NCBI RefSeq assembly: GCF_027923465.1
Contig: NZ_BRLB01000003.1
Location: 1-64,000, forward strand
Origin: Vallitalea longa
GTDB lineage: Bacteria > Bacillota > Clostridia > Lachnospirales > Vallitaleaceae
Direction of reading: 5' to 3'
Length of the DNA: 64,000 nucleotides
This document shows positions 54,661-63,641 of this stretch, in pieces. Under the pieces are notes generated by a model. The model was not told the origin of the DNA and searched no databases. It saw nothing but the letters and a program-made list of their open reading frames with translations. Position 1 is the first letter of the stretch. The number at the start of each line of letters is the position of its first letter. A program made the translations under genes and the position numbers.

Positions 54661-55659
54661 TCATATGTTCAGCAATTTCGTAAGCTGTTTGATTTTTTTG
54701 CTGTTTGATAGAATGAGTTCAGCTGCTTTTCCCTTAAGAAAATCTATATTCCTATCAGATGAATCATCTAATTCAGAAGACATACCATTTAAAGATATTT
54801 CGAATCTGTATTCTTTAACATCGTCCATGCTATTTATAATATAATTATCACTTTCCATTTGAGAATCCATGTATGCAGTAAGTAGAGGTATACCATTTAA
54901 TGGATTCATCCATCCGTATATTCCCCATTTTTTGACTTTCTTACACTCGTATGTTCTAACATATTCTCCAGTACCAAGTGAAACTATAATAAATTGTTTT
55001 GCATTAGGATATAGTTTTTTGGCATATGTATAAGCACATAAGGAGGGGTTATTACAGAATATACCTCCGTCAACAAAGCAATAGTGCTGTCCTCCAGTAA
55101 GGGATCTTATGTTAGCTGGTGGTAGATATGTTGGTGCAGCTGAAGACGATAGACCAACATCTTTTAACAAAAAATTATCATAGTAATCTTTGATATCTAT
55201 CCGTTGTTTGAATAGGTAGGGTCTCATTGAAATCATGTCATATGTAGGTATTATCAGGTTGCAGAGAGAATCTCTTAGAGTAAGATTCCTGAAGTTTTGT
55301 CTTAATAATTTTTTTAATGGTTTACCAGTATATTTAGGTCTAAATAAATGTTTTATAGTCTGACATATTTCTATTTTAGCTTCTGGAAATATTTCTTTAG
55401 TTCCACTTTCATATAGATTCATTAATAAATCCAGTCTTTCATAATCAGTGTAATCTTTTGGAGGCTTTATTAACATTAATGATATCAATGAACCGGTAGA
55501 TGTACCTGATATAACATCAAATAAATTATAAAATGGAGTTTTGTTTCCAAAACTATCAAGTTCTTTTCTGAGATGATCAAGGAAAATACAGGGTATCAGA
55601 CCACGAACACCTCCGCCATCGATAGATAGAATTTTAACGGTATCTAAATTATTAGTCAT
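54661..55659 (-). CDS. Patatin-like phospholipase
   Basis: The 332-residue lipid acyl hydrolase has the three patatin blocks: oxyanion glycine motif DGGGVRG (about residues 14-20), nucleophile elbow GTSTG (about 53-57) and catalytic aspartate in VDGGIFCNNPS (about 196-206). No signal peptide is seen, so it probably acts in the cytosol or at the inner membrane face. The closest kin are CapV-like and plant-type patatins, which can be phage-defence effectors, but no cyclic-nucleotide synthase is nearby. A metabolic or membrane-remodelling role is equally possible. It ends close to the mnmA palindrome. Confidence 0.9.
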   Translation of the reverse strand: MTNNLDTVKILSIDGGGVRGLIPCIFLDHLRKELDSFGNKTPFYNLFDVISGTSTGSLISLMLIKPPKDYTDYERLDLLMNLYESGTKEIFPEAKIEICQTIKHLFRPKYTGKPLKKLLRQNFRNLTLRDSLCNLIIPTYDMISMRPYLFKQRIDIKDYYDNFLLKDVGLSSSAAPTYLPPANIRSLTGGQHYCFVDGGIFCNNPSLCAYTYAKKLYPNAKQFIIVSLGTGEYVRTYECKKVKKWGIYGWMNPLNGIPLLTAYMDSQMESDNYIINSMDDVKEYRFEISLNGMSSELDDSSDRNIDFLKGKAAELILSNSKKIKQLTKLLNI

Positions 55660-55747
55660 GTCAACACCTAAAGTATTTCTTATTAATATATATAAGAAAC
55701 CTCTTGTCTTTTATAACTAATGTAAATAAGTTTATATTATTAACTCG

Positions 55748-55802
55748 ACTTTCCCACTTCAATATTCTATATGGTTAAGCTAATCAAAAGGCTTTGCAGA
55801 AT
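55748..55802 (-). repeat. 55-bp dispersed repeat, copy 2 (inverted relative to copy 1)
   Basis: The reverse complement of this stretch matches 19158-19212 at 50 of 55 positions, with differences mostly in one 6-bp island. It lies between the divergent-facing end of the PHP gene and the start of the patatin gene, outside any reading frame, and includes TTCTGCAAAGC, also seen in the hairpin at 1658-1701. Confidence 0.8.
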
Positions 55803-55884
55803 AAAAATATAGTAGGTCTATATTAATTATTTTATTCATAGAAATATATTGACCTACTATATTTATTTGTAAATATTATAAGGT

Positions 55885-56706
55885 TTAAATGGGTATTTTA
55901 ATATAGTCTGGTTTCCTTTTTTCAAATACAGTAAAATATTTGAAACCACAATCATGTAGTACTTCATAGGCTATATCAAAATTATAGGCAAGGTGTTCAG
56001 GATAATGAGCATCTGAACCAATAGTAATTATTTCTCCGCCTAACTGTCGATACCTTTTTATGATATCAATATTCGGATGAGGTTCATTGAAATTTTTTCT
56101 ATAGCCGGAAGTATTAAGTTCAATTCCGTGACCTGTTTCAATGATTCTCGATAATATTTTATCGATGACTTCTTTATGGTCATGGTAGTATAGTTTTTTA
56201 TCATCATAATGACCATAACGTATTATATAATCAAGATGGCCATAAACATTATAATCATCGTAATGAGTTACGTTATGATAAATGTCTTCCAAGTATCTGC
56301 TATAAGCTTCTTTTTTGGTTTTGTTTTCATAATACGAGCCGAAATAAGGGTCAAGCCTATCTACAACATGAGTTGAAGCGATAACAAAATCAAATGGATA
56401 ACTATCGATAGTTTGTTTGGTGATGTCATATATATGGGGCTGGAGACCTACTTCAATACCAAATAATAGTTTTATTTGATTTTTATATTTAGCTTTAAGT
56501 TGTAAAAACGATTTATGGTAATTTGGTAAGTCGATATCAAATGCAAGTTCAGGTGTACTTGGATAATCATAATCATAATGGTCAGTGAAGCATAGTTTTA
56601 CGAATTTGTGTTTAATTGCTTGTTGTATCATTGTTTCCATAGTATATTTACAGTCTCCTGAAAAAGATGTGTGTGTATGAAAATCATAGTAGCTTATTTT
56701 AAACAC
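55885..56706 (-). CDS. PHP-family histidinol phosphatase
   Basis: The 273-residue protein has the PHP metal motifs: FHTHTSFSGD (about 8-17), CFTDHYD (about 39-45), GIEVGLQPH (about 82-90), IASTHVVD (about 112-119), GHLDYIIRYG (about 155-164) and IGSDAHYPEHLAYNFD (about 228-243). This trinuclear-metal site matches HisJ/HisK-type histidinol-phosphate phosphatases, the penultimate step of histidine synthesis. No other his gene is nearby, so another phospho-substrate is possible. The start is GTG with AAAGGAC very close upstream, an uncomfortable spacing, but no better start is seen. Confidence 0.85.
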   Translation of the reverse strand: MFKISYYDFHTHTSFSGDCKYTMETMIQQAIKHKFVKLCFTDHYDYDYPSTPELAFDIDLPNYHKSFLQLKAKYKNQIKLLFGIEVGLQPHIYDITKQTIDSYPFDFVIASTHVVDRLDPYFGSYYENKTKKEAYSRYLEDIYHNVTHYDDYNVYGHLDYIIRYGHYDDKKLYYHDHKEVIDKILSRIIETGHGIELNTSGYRKNFNEPHPNIDIIKRYRQLGGEIITIGSDAHYPEHLAYNFDIAYEVLHDCGFKYFTVFEKRKPDYIKIPI

Positions 56707-57234
56707 CGTCCTTTCTAAGAAATTATTAAAAATAATTTTATAAATTATTAGCCAAGTATACCAATATGAAATGTTTCGTTGGCAATTGCGTGCTTATTTT
56801 GAACAAATAAGTGAATGAGCTAATAATATTAAAGAATTTTAATAATAATATATAATAATATGAAATTATCATAGTATTTAGATTGAATAATTTAAGATTC
56901 ATAATTCTTTTTAGCAAAATTATATAGTATAAACTATATAAATATTCATCTAAATATTATACTAAAAATAAATAAAAACAACAAGAGCTAGGAAGAAAGC
57001 TATTAGTTCTCAGTAGTATTTTTGGCATATTTACCAAAAAAAAAGATAAAAAAAATAATTATTGATAAACATTTTTGCTTGTTTTTAATGAAATGAGTAT
57101 GATACTATTAGTGTGTTGTTAATATTAAGTTAACAATTTATTTACATACTATTAAATTTTGTATTTTAATTTGAGTTTAATTCTTTATATCTCTATGACA
57201 AAATATATATCATAATTAGGAGGAAATATCTAAA
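56707..57234. promoter_or_regulatory. Upstream region of the Na/Pi cotransporter with a Pho-type box
   Basis: Most of these 528 bases are featureless AT-rich DNA. At 57119-57157 four hexamers repeat with an exact 11-bp period: TTAATA (57119), TTAACA (57130), TTTACA (57141) and TTAAAT (57152). This is the arrangement of PhoP binding sites in Firmicutes (TTHACA repeats spaced by 5 bp). An overlapping inverted repeat TTGTTAA/TTAACAA (57116-57136) is also present. The ribosome site is TTAGGAGG at about 57218. Confidence 0.7.
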
Positions 57235-58905
57235 ATGAATGGGCAAACAAAGGAATACATATTTATTTTTTTTGCATTTATCGGTGGCTTTGGAATGTTC
57301 CTATATGGTATGCACATTATGGCAGAAGGACTTCAAAAATCTGCTGGTAATAAAATGAAAAGTCTTCTTGGTGCATTAACCAATAATAGATTTTTAGCAG
57401 TTGCAGTAGGTGCTCTTGTAACAGCGATAATTCAAAGTAGTTCAGCTTGTACTGTAATGATTGTTGGTTTCGTTAATGCAGGTTTGTTCAATTTATCCCA
57501 GGCTGTAGGAGTCATAATGGGAGCAAACATTGGTACAACCATCACTTCATGGATTGTGTCAAGTCAAGAATGGTTAGAATTCTTGAAACCATCTCAATTT
57601 GCACCGCTAGCTATTGGTATTGGTGCTCTATTTCTATTTTTTGCAAAAAGTCAACGTAAAAAACAAATTGGTGAAATAATTATTGGCTTCGGTCTTTTAT
57701 TTATTGGTCTTGATTACATGAAAAATGCAATAGAACCTTTTAAAGATGCCCAAGCATTCAAAGATGCATTTAGATTATTCGGTAGAAATCCAGTTCTAGG
57801 AATTCTTACAGGTGCAGTCGTAACAGCAATAATTCAAAGTAGTTCAGCTTCAGTTGGTATTTTGCAAGCAGTAGCAAAGGTTGGATTTGTTCCGTGGAGT
57901 GCAGGAGTATATATTATACTTGGACAAAACATAGGTACTTGCGTAACAGCTATGCTTTCAAGTATAGGAGCTAATAAAACTGCTAAGAGAGCAGCATATA
58001 TCCATTTGTTATTTAATGTTATAGGTACGGTGATATTTGCTATACTTTGTGTAATTTATTTCAAATTCATTAATTCTAATTTTGGAAATAATGTAGCAAT
58101 TGATATGTTGGGTATAAGTATTTTCCATACAGTTTTCAATATCAGTAATACTTTAATCTTATTCCCATTTGCCAATAAACTTGTAGCGCTATCCAATAGA
58201 ATCGTTAAGGGTAGTGATGATGAGGTTACAGGTGAAGAACAAGTTGCCCTTAGACATTTAGATGATAGAATCCTAGAAACTCCTAGTTTCGCAGTAGAAA
58301 ATGCAATGAAAGAAGTAATTAATATGGGAAATATTGCAGTAGAAAATGCAAAACTGGCAACTAGTGCAATATTAGAAAAAGATGCCAACAAAATTGGTAG
58401 AGTCTTCGAAGTAGAGAAAAACATTAATAATATGGAGAAGCTTATAACGGAGTATCTGATAAAAATAAGCAATTCTGTTATTAATGAAAGTCAGAATGAA
58501 ATCGTAACCAATCTATTTCACACGGTCAACGATATAGAACGTGTAGGAGACCATGCGGAAAATATTGCTGAACTGGCTAAATACTTTATCGATAATGACC
58601 TTACATTCTCTGAGAGTGCCAATAAAGAATTGGTTGACCTATCAAATAGAGCCCTTGAAACTATAGTCCTAGCTATAAAAGCAAGGGAGAACGATGATGT
58701 TGATCTGGTAAGGAAAGTGGAGCAGAATGAAGATATGGTAGATGAGTTGGAAGATGAGTTAAGAGAAAAACATATAAGAAGATTAGCTCAAAACATATGT
58801 GATTCAACGACAGGAGTGGTTTTCCTTGACTTGATAAGTAATTATGAGAGAATATCAGACCATGCACTTAATATTGCATATTATGTAAGGGATGAATTAT
58901 TATAG
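57235..58905 (+). CDS. Na+/phosphate cotransporter with C-terminal PhoU-like domain
   Basis: The 556-residue protein has two inverted-repeat transport units, each with the family hallmark QSSS: VTAIIQSSSACTVMIVGFV (about 62-80) and VTAIIQSSSASVGILQAV (about 197-214). About eight membrane helices fill residues 8-310. The last 200 residues are a cytoplasmic PhoU-like helical bundle (near 340-555, with NDIERVGDHAENIAELA and NYERISDHALNIAYYV). It takes up inorganic phosphate using the sodium gradient, and the PhoU part probably senses or restrains uptake. A Pho-type box lies upstream. A strong terminator follows. Confidence 0.92.
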   Translation: MNGQTKEYIFIFFAFIGGFGMFLYGMHIMAEGLQKSAGNKMKSLLGALTNNRFLAVAVGALVTAIIQSSSACTVMIVGFVNAGLFNLSQAVGVIMGANIGTTITSWIVSSQEWLEFLKPSQFAPLAIGIGALFLFFAKSQRKKQIGEIIIGFGLLFIGLDYMKNAIEPFKDAQAFKDAFRLFGRNPVLGILTGAVVTAIIQSSSASVGILQAVAKVGFVPWSAGVYIILGQNIGTCVTAMLSSIGANKTAKRAAYIHLLFNVIGTVIFAILCVIYFKFINSNFGNNVAIDMLGISIFHTVFNISNTLILFPFANKLVALSNRIVKGSDDEVTGEEQVALRHLDDRILETPSFAVENAMKEVINMGNIAVENAKLATSAILEKDANKIGRVFEVEKNINNMEKLITEYLIKISNSVINESQNEIVTNLFHTVNDIERVGDHAENIAELAKYFIDNDLTFSESANKELVDLSNRALETIVLAIKARENDDVDLVRKVEQNEDMVDELEDELREKHIRRLAQNICDSTTGVVFLDLISNYERISDHALNIAYYVRDELL

Positions 58906-58951
58906 CTGACAATAATTAATAGAATTTGAGATTTTATTTATGGGTAAAGTA

Positions 58952-58996
58952 AGTGAACTACCTAAAGTATTGAAAAAAAGGTGGTTCACTATTTTT
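58952..58996 (+). terminator. Terminator of the Na/Pi cotransporter gene
   Basis: Arms AGTGAACTACCT (58952-58963) and AGGTGGTTCACT (58979-58990) pair over 12 bp with one G-U pair and are followed by ATTTTTG. Confidence 0.88.
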
Positions 58997-59099
58997 GTAT
59001 AATAGACAGATATACATGGAAAATTCAGGCTGTTGATAAATCTAATAGAATTTACAGTTATGATATTATATACTGAAAGCTTGTCTTTTTTTAGAGTAA

Positions 59100-59663
59100 T
59101 TAAACTTCTATATTAGAAATATTACATATAGTAAGTATATAATATGTTTGCATCATTCCCATTTGGGGTTCTTTGGCTACTACTATTCCTAAACCAGTTC
59201 CAGCTACAGTTACATTCATGATACTTTCAAATTGTGATGTTCCTACAGTATCAATTTCTATAGGATTACCAATCGCTTGCAAGTTATCTAATACAAGCCT
59301 TAATGGTGCTTCACATACTGCACATTCACCTTCTATATCAGTCGGTGGGGTTAGTCCCGCCAATACATCACTATCTGTAATTTCATTTACGTTAACCGTA
59401 AATCTTAATCCTACTAACTGGCACACAGGGATTATGAAGTTTCCAATAGTAAGAATTGAATTAACAATAGGATTTAATGGAGTTTCATTAGTTTCTTGGG
59501 CTTGGTTGTGTGTACAAAAATCAACAGTCGTAATACCTAAATCTATTAAATTGTCAACAAAATCTTCCCAAGGTTCTACACAACATGCCGTTAATCCCGC
59601 TCCGTTTCCATCTTTATCAAAATCTATTACAGTACTTCCAGAGCAACAACAGTTACATCCCAT
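59100..59663 (-). CDS. Cysteine-rich protein of unknown function
   Basis: The start at ATG 59663 follows the perfect ribosome site AAAGGAGGTGATGAT; the product is 187 residues. It begins GCNCCCSGS with four cysteines in the first seven residues, then ACCVEPW and further cysteines at FCTH, VCQL, GECAVCE and TICN, about twelve in all. The rest is hydrophobic and threonine-rich without clear membrane helices. Such N-terminal cysteine clusters occur in spore-coat and exosporium proteins and in metal-binding proteins. I do not recognise a family. It is a lone minus-strand gene in a long non-coding stretch. Confidence 0.6.
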   Translation of the reverse strand: MGCNCCCSGSTVIDFDKDGNGAGLTACCVEPWEDFVDNLIDLGITTVDFCTHNQAQETNETPLNPIVNSILTIGNFIIPVCQLVGLRFTVNVNEITDSDVLAGLTPPTDIEGECAVCEAPLRLVLDNLQAIGNPIEIDTVGTSQFESIMNVTVAGTGLGIVVAKEPQMGMMQTYYILTICNISNIEV

Positions 59664-59993
59664 ATCATCACCTCCTTTCATAAATAAGAGTCAATATAAG
59701 TATGCATAATATAGATAATGATAGTTTTGTTGAAATAATTTATTAAATAAAATAATAATTACTAAAGGTTCTATGTTACTATTCTAATAAATTACAAGGT
59801 AAATTCTAAATAATATTATTTTATAGTTATTTCTAAACTCCATATTATAAATATCTTATATAATATAATATGTAATTAGCAGTCAACTTGTCCATAAAAT
59901 TGTTAACGGTATCCTTAGAACAAGATAATAAGGTGGGATAGAGATATTTTATAATAGTACATGTTAATATTTTGTTAAAATAGTAAAAAAAAC
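59664..59993. other. AT-rich intergenic region between the cysteine-rich gene and cggR
   Basis: No gene or strong hairpin is evident here. It separates the divergent cysteine-rich gene and the glycolytic operon. No clear minus-strand sigma-A promoter is seen for the cysteine-rich gene, which would fit expression by another sigma factor. Confidence 0.35.
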
Positions 59994-60121
59994 TTGAAAT
60001 TCTAAACTACATTGTTTATAATATAAGTTGGGATGAATTGTTGGTTTAATTCCTTTTTTTTGAAGGAATAGGGACTTCAATTGTACACAGGGCCCTATAA
60101 GGTACCGAAAGGTGATTAGTT
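59994..60121 (+). promoter_or_regulatory. cggR-gapA promoter and CggR operator
   Basis: TTGAAA (59994-59999), 17 bp and TATAAT (60017-60022) form the promoter. Downstream lies a tandem operator: GGGAC-N6-TGTAC at 60071-60086 and GGGCC-N6-GGTAC at 60090-60105, repeated with a 19-bp period, like the two half-sites bound by a CggR tetramer in Bacillus. It lies within the transcribed leader, where CggR acts as a roadblock. ATTCC/GGAAT nearby can form a small hairpin. Confidence 0.85.
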
Positions 60122-61159
60122 ATGGAAAAGACCTTATTAACACTTAAGAAAATTATTCCAAAAGAAATCGAAATACTACAACGAAGATATGAGATATTAA
60201 AGGGAATACATATTTATCAACCAATAGGAAGAAGAAGTCTATCCCAAAAATTATCTATATCAGAAAAAATTATTAGGAATGAAACTGAATATTTGAAATC
60301 TCAAGGATTCATACTAGTATCAGGTGTGGGAATGAGTACTACTGATTATGGAGATACTACTCTTGATGATTTGAAAAATATTATGCATCATGTAAAAGGA
60401 CTTAATCATTTGGAGAGAAAAGTTAAAGAACTTTTACAATGTGAAGAAGTTGTTGTTGTACCTGGTAATTCATCTGAATTCGAAGAGATAAAAGAAAATA
60501 TTGGGAAAGCTGCTTCGGATATTTTATTAAAGCATGTAAGAGATGATATTATTATAGCACTTACCGGTGGAAGTACAGTTTATAATGTTGTCAAATCATT
60601 AAATAAAACCAATGCATCCTATAAGGACGTACTAGTTGTTCCAGCTAGAGGCAGTTTAAGGAATAATGTTGAATATCAGGCTAATACAATTGTATCCAAG
60701 CTTGCAAAAAAACTAAATGCTGATTATGAACTTCTTAATATACCAGACAACCTAAGTAAAAAAGCACTTGATAGCGTAAGGAAAGAACCTGAGATTCAAG
60801 AGACTATATCCAATATATTACAAGCTAATATAATTCTATTCGGTATTGGTAATGCTTATGAAATGGCTAGACGAAGAAATCTATCAGAAACGGTAATTGA
60901 TTTTCTTCATAGAAGAGAGGCTGTTGCAGAAGCTCTTGGTTATTATTTTAACAAAAATGGTGAAATTGTGTATACATCAAGGTCGATTGGTATAAAATTA
61001 GAACATATGAATAAAACTCCTTATCCAATAGCTGTAGCAGGAGGAGCTAAAAAAGCAGAAGCTATAATAGCTGTAAAAAATATAATAAAAAATGGTTCAC
61101 TTATTATTGATGAATTCGCAGCTAATAGAATAATTGAGATTATGAAAAAAATTAAATGA
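60122..61159 (+). CDS. cggR: Central glycolytic genes repressor
   Basis: The 345-residue SorC-family protein has an N-terminal HTH (residues about 30-70, with [19 protein letters not shown]) and a large sugar-phosphate-binding domain ([12 protein letters not shown] near 142-153, PARGSLRN near 178-185, [13 protein letters not shown] near 241-253, [14 protein letters not shown] near 303-316). Its effector is normally fructose-1,6-bisphosphate, which releases it from DNA. It precedes gapA in an operon controlled by its own operator upstream. Confidence 0.95.
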   Translation: MEKTLLTLKKIIPKEIEILQRRYEILKGIHIYQPIGRRSLSQKLSISEKIIRNETEYLKSQGFILVSGVGMSTTDYGDTTLDDLKNIMHHVKGLNHLERKVKELLQCEEVVVVPGNSSEFEEIKENIGKAASDILLKHVRDDIIIALTGGSTVYNVVKSLNKTNASYKDVLVVPARGSLRNNVEYQANTIVSKLAKKLNADYELLNIPDNLSKKALDSVRKEPEIQETISNILQANIILFGIGNAYEMARRRNLSETVIDFLHRREAVAEALGYYFNKNGEIVYTSRSIGIKLEHMNKTPYPIAVAGGAKKAEAIIAVKNIIKNGSLIIDEFAANRIIEIMKKIK

Positions 61160-61218
61160 GTTTATTAACTGTTATACAGTTTAATATAAAAATTAAAATT
61201 TATAGGAGGAACAAGAAT

Positions 61219-62208
61219 ATGGCAAAGATTGCAATTAATGGTTTTGGACGTATCGGTCGTAACGCATTTAAGATAGCTATGGAACAAGGAGTAGACATCG
61301 TAGCTATTAATGATTTAACTGATGCTAATACATTAGCTCACTTATTAAAATATGATTCATGTTTTGGTAGATTTGAAGGAACAGTTGAAGTAGGAGATGG
61401 CGTATTAGTAGTTAATGGAAAACAAATTAAAGTATTAGCTGAAAGAAATCCTGCAGACCTTCCTTGGAAAGAATTAGGTGTTGATATTGTTATTGAGTCA
61501 ACTGGTCTATTCAGACAAAAAGAAAAAGCTCAATTACATATTGATGCTGGTGCAAAGAAAGTAATAATCTCAGCTCCTGGTAAAGGAACAAAATCAATTG
61601 TAATGGGTGTTAATGAAGAAGAGTATAACCCAGCAGAAGATAATATCATCGATAATGCTTCATGTACAACTAACTGTTTAGCACCATTTGCTAAAGTATT
61701 AAATGATACATTTGGTATTAAAAGAGGTATTATGACTACAGTTCACTCATATACTAATGACCAAAGAATCTTAGACTTACCTCACAGTGACTTAAGAAGA
61801 GCTCGTGCAGCTGCTGAGTCAATTATCCCAACAACTACTGGAGCAGCTGAAGCAGTAGCTAAAGTTATTCCTTCATTAAAAGGTAAATTAACTGGTATGG
61901 CTATGCGTGTACCTACTCCTACAGTATCTGTTGTTGACTTAACTGTAGAATTAGGAAAAGAAGTAACAGTAGAAGAACTTAATGGAGCTTTAAAAGCTGC
62001 AGCAGAAGGAAGTAAAGTACTTGGATATTCTGATGAACCATTAGTATCTATTGATTACAGAAAAGATTCTCGTTCATCAATCGTTGATGGTTTAGCAACA
62101 CTTGTTATGGAAGGAAGCTTAGTTAAAGTAGTTTCTTGGTATGATAATGAGTGGGGTTATTCAAACAGAATCGTTGACTTAGCAAAATATGTTGCTGAAA
62201 GACTTTAA
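61219..62208 (+). CDS. gapA: Glyceraldehyde-3-phosphate dehydrogenase
   Basis: ATG 61219 is chosen, as AGGAGG is properly spaced and the protein then begins with the Rossmann motif [18 protein letters not shown]. The 329-residue length is normal. The active-site cysteine lies in [11 protein letters not shown] (about 147-157) and the histidine in [10 protein letters not shown] (about 174-183). It makes 1,3-bisphosphoglycerate with NAD. Strongly biased codons indicate high expression. A terminator at 62249 separates it from pgk. Confidence 0.97.
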   Translation: MAKIAINGFGRIGRNAFKIAMEQGVDIVAINDLTDANTLAHLLKYDSCFGRFEGTVEVGDGVLVVNGKQIKVLAERNPADLPWKELGVDIVIESTGLFRQKEKAQLHIDAGAKKVIISAPGKGTKSIVMGVNEEEYNPAEDNIIDNASCTTNCLAPFAKVLNDTFGIKRGIMTTVHSYTNDQRILDLPHSDLRRARAAAESIIPTTTGAAEAVAKVIPSLKGKLTGMAMRVPTPTVSVVDLTVELGKEVTVEELNGALKAAAEGSKVLGYSDEPLVSIDYRKDSRSSIVDGLATLVMEGSLVKVVSWYDNEWGYSNRIVDLAKYVAERL

Positions 62209-62418
62209 TCATAATAAGTTTAGATAGATTTTACTAAGGTCCAATAGGGTCCTCTCTTGTAGGTCAGACTATAGGGAGGACTTTTTTATTAAATAGGAAA
62301 GTTCTACGCTAGGCAGTTGAAAAACTACTACTTAGTCGTTTTTTATAAATAGTTTGAAATTTCAAATAGAATTGTAATGTATAACAATTAAAATCAAATC
62401 GAAGGGAGACGAATACTA
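62209..62418 (+). terminator. Terminator after gapA and pgk upstream region
   Basis: Arms GTCCTCTC (62249-62256) and GGGAGGAC (62274-62281) run into six T residues (62282-62287). Beyond lies a perfect 14-bp palindrome TTTGAAATTTCAAA (62353-62366) and TATAAC (near 62380), a possible pgk promoter or operator. The pgk ribosome site is GAAGGGAG. Confidence 0.8.
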
Positions 62419-63612
62419 ATGCTTAACAAAAAGACAGTTGATGATATAAATGTACAAGGTAAAAAAGTTTTAGTAAGATGTGACTTCAATGTACCATTAA
62501 AAGATGGTGTTATTACTGATGAAAACAGATTGACTGCTGCATTACCAACTATTAATAAATTAATTAAAGATGGTGCAAAAGTTATACTTTGCTCACACTT
62601 AGGAAAACCAAAAGGAGAGCCTAAGCCAGAGCTTTCACTTGCTCCAGTAGCAAAAAGACTTGCTGAATTACTCGATAAAGAAGTAGTTTTTGCAGCTGAT
62701 GATAATGTAGTTGGTGACAATGCTAAAAAAGCAGTTGCTGATATGAAAGATGGAGACGTAGTTCTTTTACAAAATACTCGTTACAGAAAAGAAGAGACTA
62801 AAAATGGTGATGAATTCAGCAAAGATTTAGGAAGTTTAGCTGAAATATTTGTTAATGATGCATTTGGAACTGCTCATAGAGCACATTGTTCTAATGTTGG
62901 TGTAACAAAATATGTTGATACTTGCGTTGTTGGATACTTAATGCAAAAAGAAATCGACTTCTTAGGTAACGCTGTAAACAGTCCTAAGAGACCATTCGTA
63001 GCTATCCTTGGAGGAGCAAAAGTTTCTGATAAGATTAATGTAATAAACAACCTTCTTGATAAAGTAGATACATTAATTATTGGTGGAGGAATGGCTTATA
63101 CATTCTTAAAATCAATGGGTAATGAAGTAGGCTTATCTTTACTTGAAGAAGATAAAGTAGATTATGCAAAAGAAATGATAGATAAAGCAAAAGAAAAAGG
63201 TGTCAACTTCTTACTTCCAGTTGATACAGTAGTTGCACAAGAATTCAAAAATGACACACCATTCAAAACAGTAGTAAGAGGTAATATCGAGCCTGATTGG
63301 GAAGGTCTTGATATTGGAGAAAAAACTAGAGAATTATTCGCTAATGCTGTAAAAGATGCTAAGACAGTTGTATGGAATGGACCAATGGGAGTTTTTGAAT
63401 TTGAAAATTTCGCAGGTGGAACAATTGCTGTAGCTAAAGCTTTAGCAGAAACTGATGCTACTACTATAATCGGTGGTGGTGATTCTGCAGCAGCAGTTAA
63501 CCAACTTGGATTTGGAGACAAAATGACTCATATCTCTACAGGTGGAGGAGCTTCACTTGAATTCTTAGAAGGAAAAGAATTACCTGGAGTAGCAGCGGCT
63601 GACAACAAATAA
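62419..63612 (+). CDS. pgk: Phosphoglycerate kinase
   Basis: The 397-residue enzyme transfers phosphate from 1,3-bisphosphoglycerate to ADP. Motifs are [11 protein letters not shown] (about 21-31), HLGKPKGEP (about 61-69), [11 protein letters not shown] (about 160-170), [18 protein letters not shown] (about 196-213), NGPMGVFE (about 328-335) and [10 protein letters not shown] near 371-380. The start follows GAAGGGAG. It is followed by tpiA after 29 bp. Confidence 0.97.
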   Translation: MLNKKTVDDINVQGKKVLVRCDFNVPLKDGVITDENRLTAALPTINKLIKDGAKVILCSHLGKPKGEPKPELSLAPVAKRLAELLDKEVVFAADDNVVGDNAKKAVADMKDGDVVLLQNTRYRKEETKNGDEFSKDLGSLAEIFVNDAFGTAHRAHCSNVGVTKYVDTCVVGYLMQKEIDFLGNAVNSPKRPFVAILGGAKVSDKINVINNLLDKVDTLIIGGGMAYTFLKSMGNEVGLSLLEEDKVDYAKEMIDKAKEKGVNFLLPVDTVVAQEFKNDTPFKTVVRGNIEPDWEGLDIGEKTRELFANAVKDAKTVVWNGPMGVFEFENFAGGTIAVAKALAETDATTIIGGGDSAAAVNQLGFGDKMTHISTGGGASLEFLEGKELPGVAAADNK

Positions 63613-63641
63613 AAATATAATAAATGTGGAGGTTTTTTATA

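Noticed and set aside
54661-55659. Patatin gene as part of a CBASS-type phage-defence system
   Set aside because: No CD-NTase, ubiquitin-like or other defence gene is adjacent. Neighbours are mnmA and a PHP phosphatase, so only a general patatin call is made.
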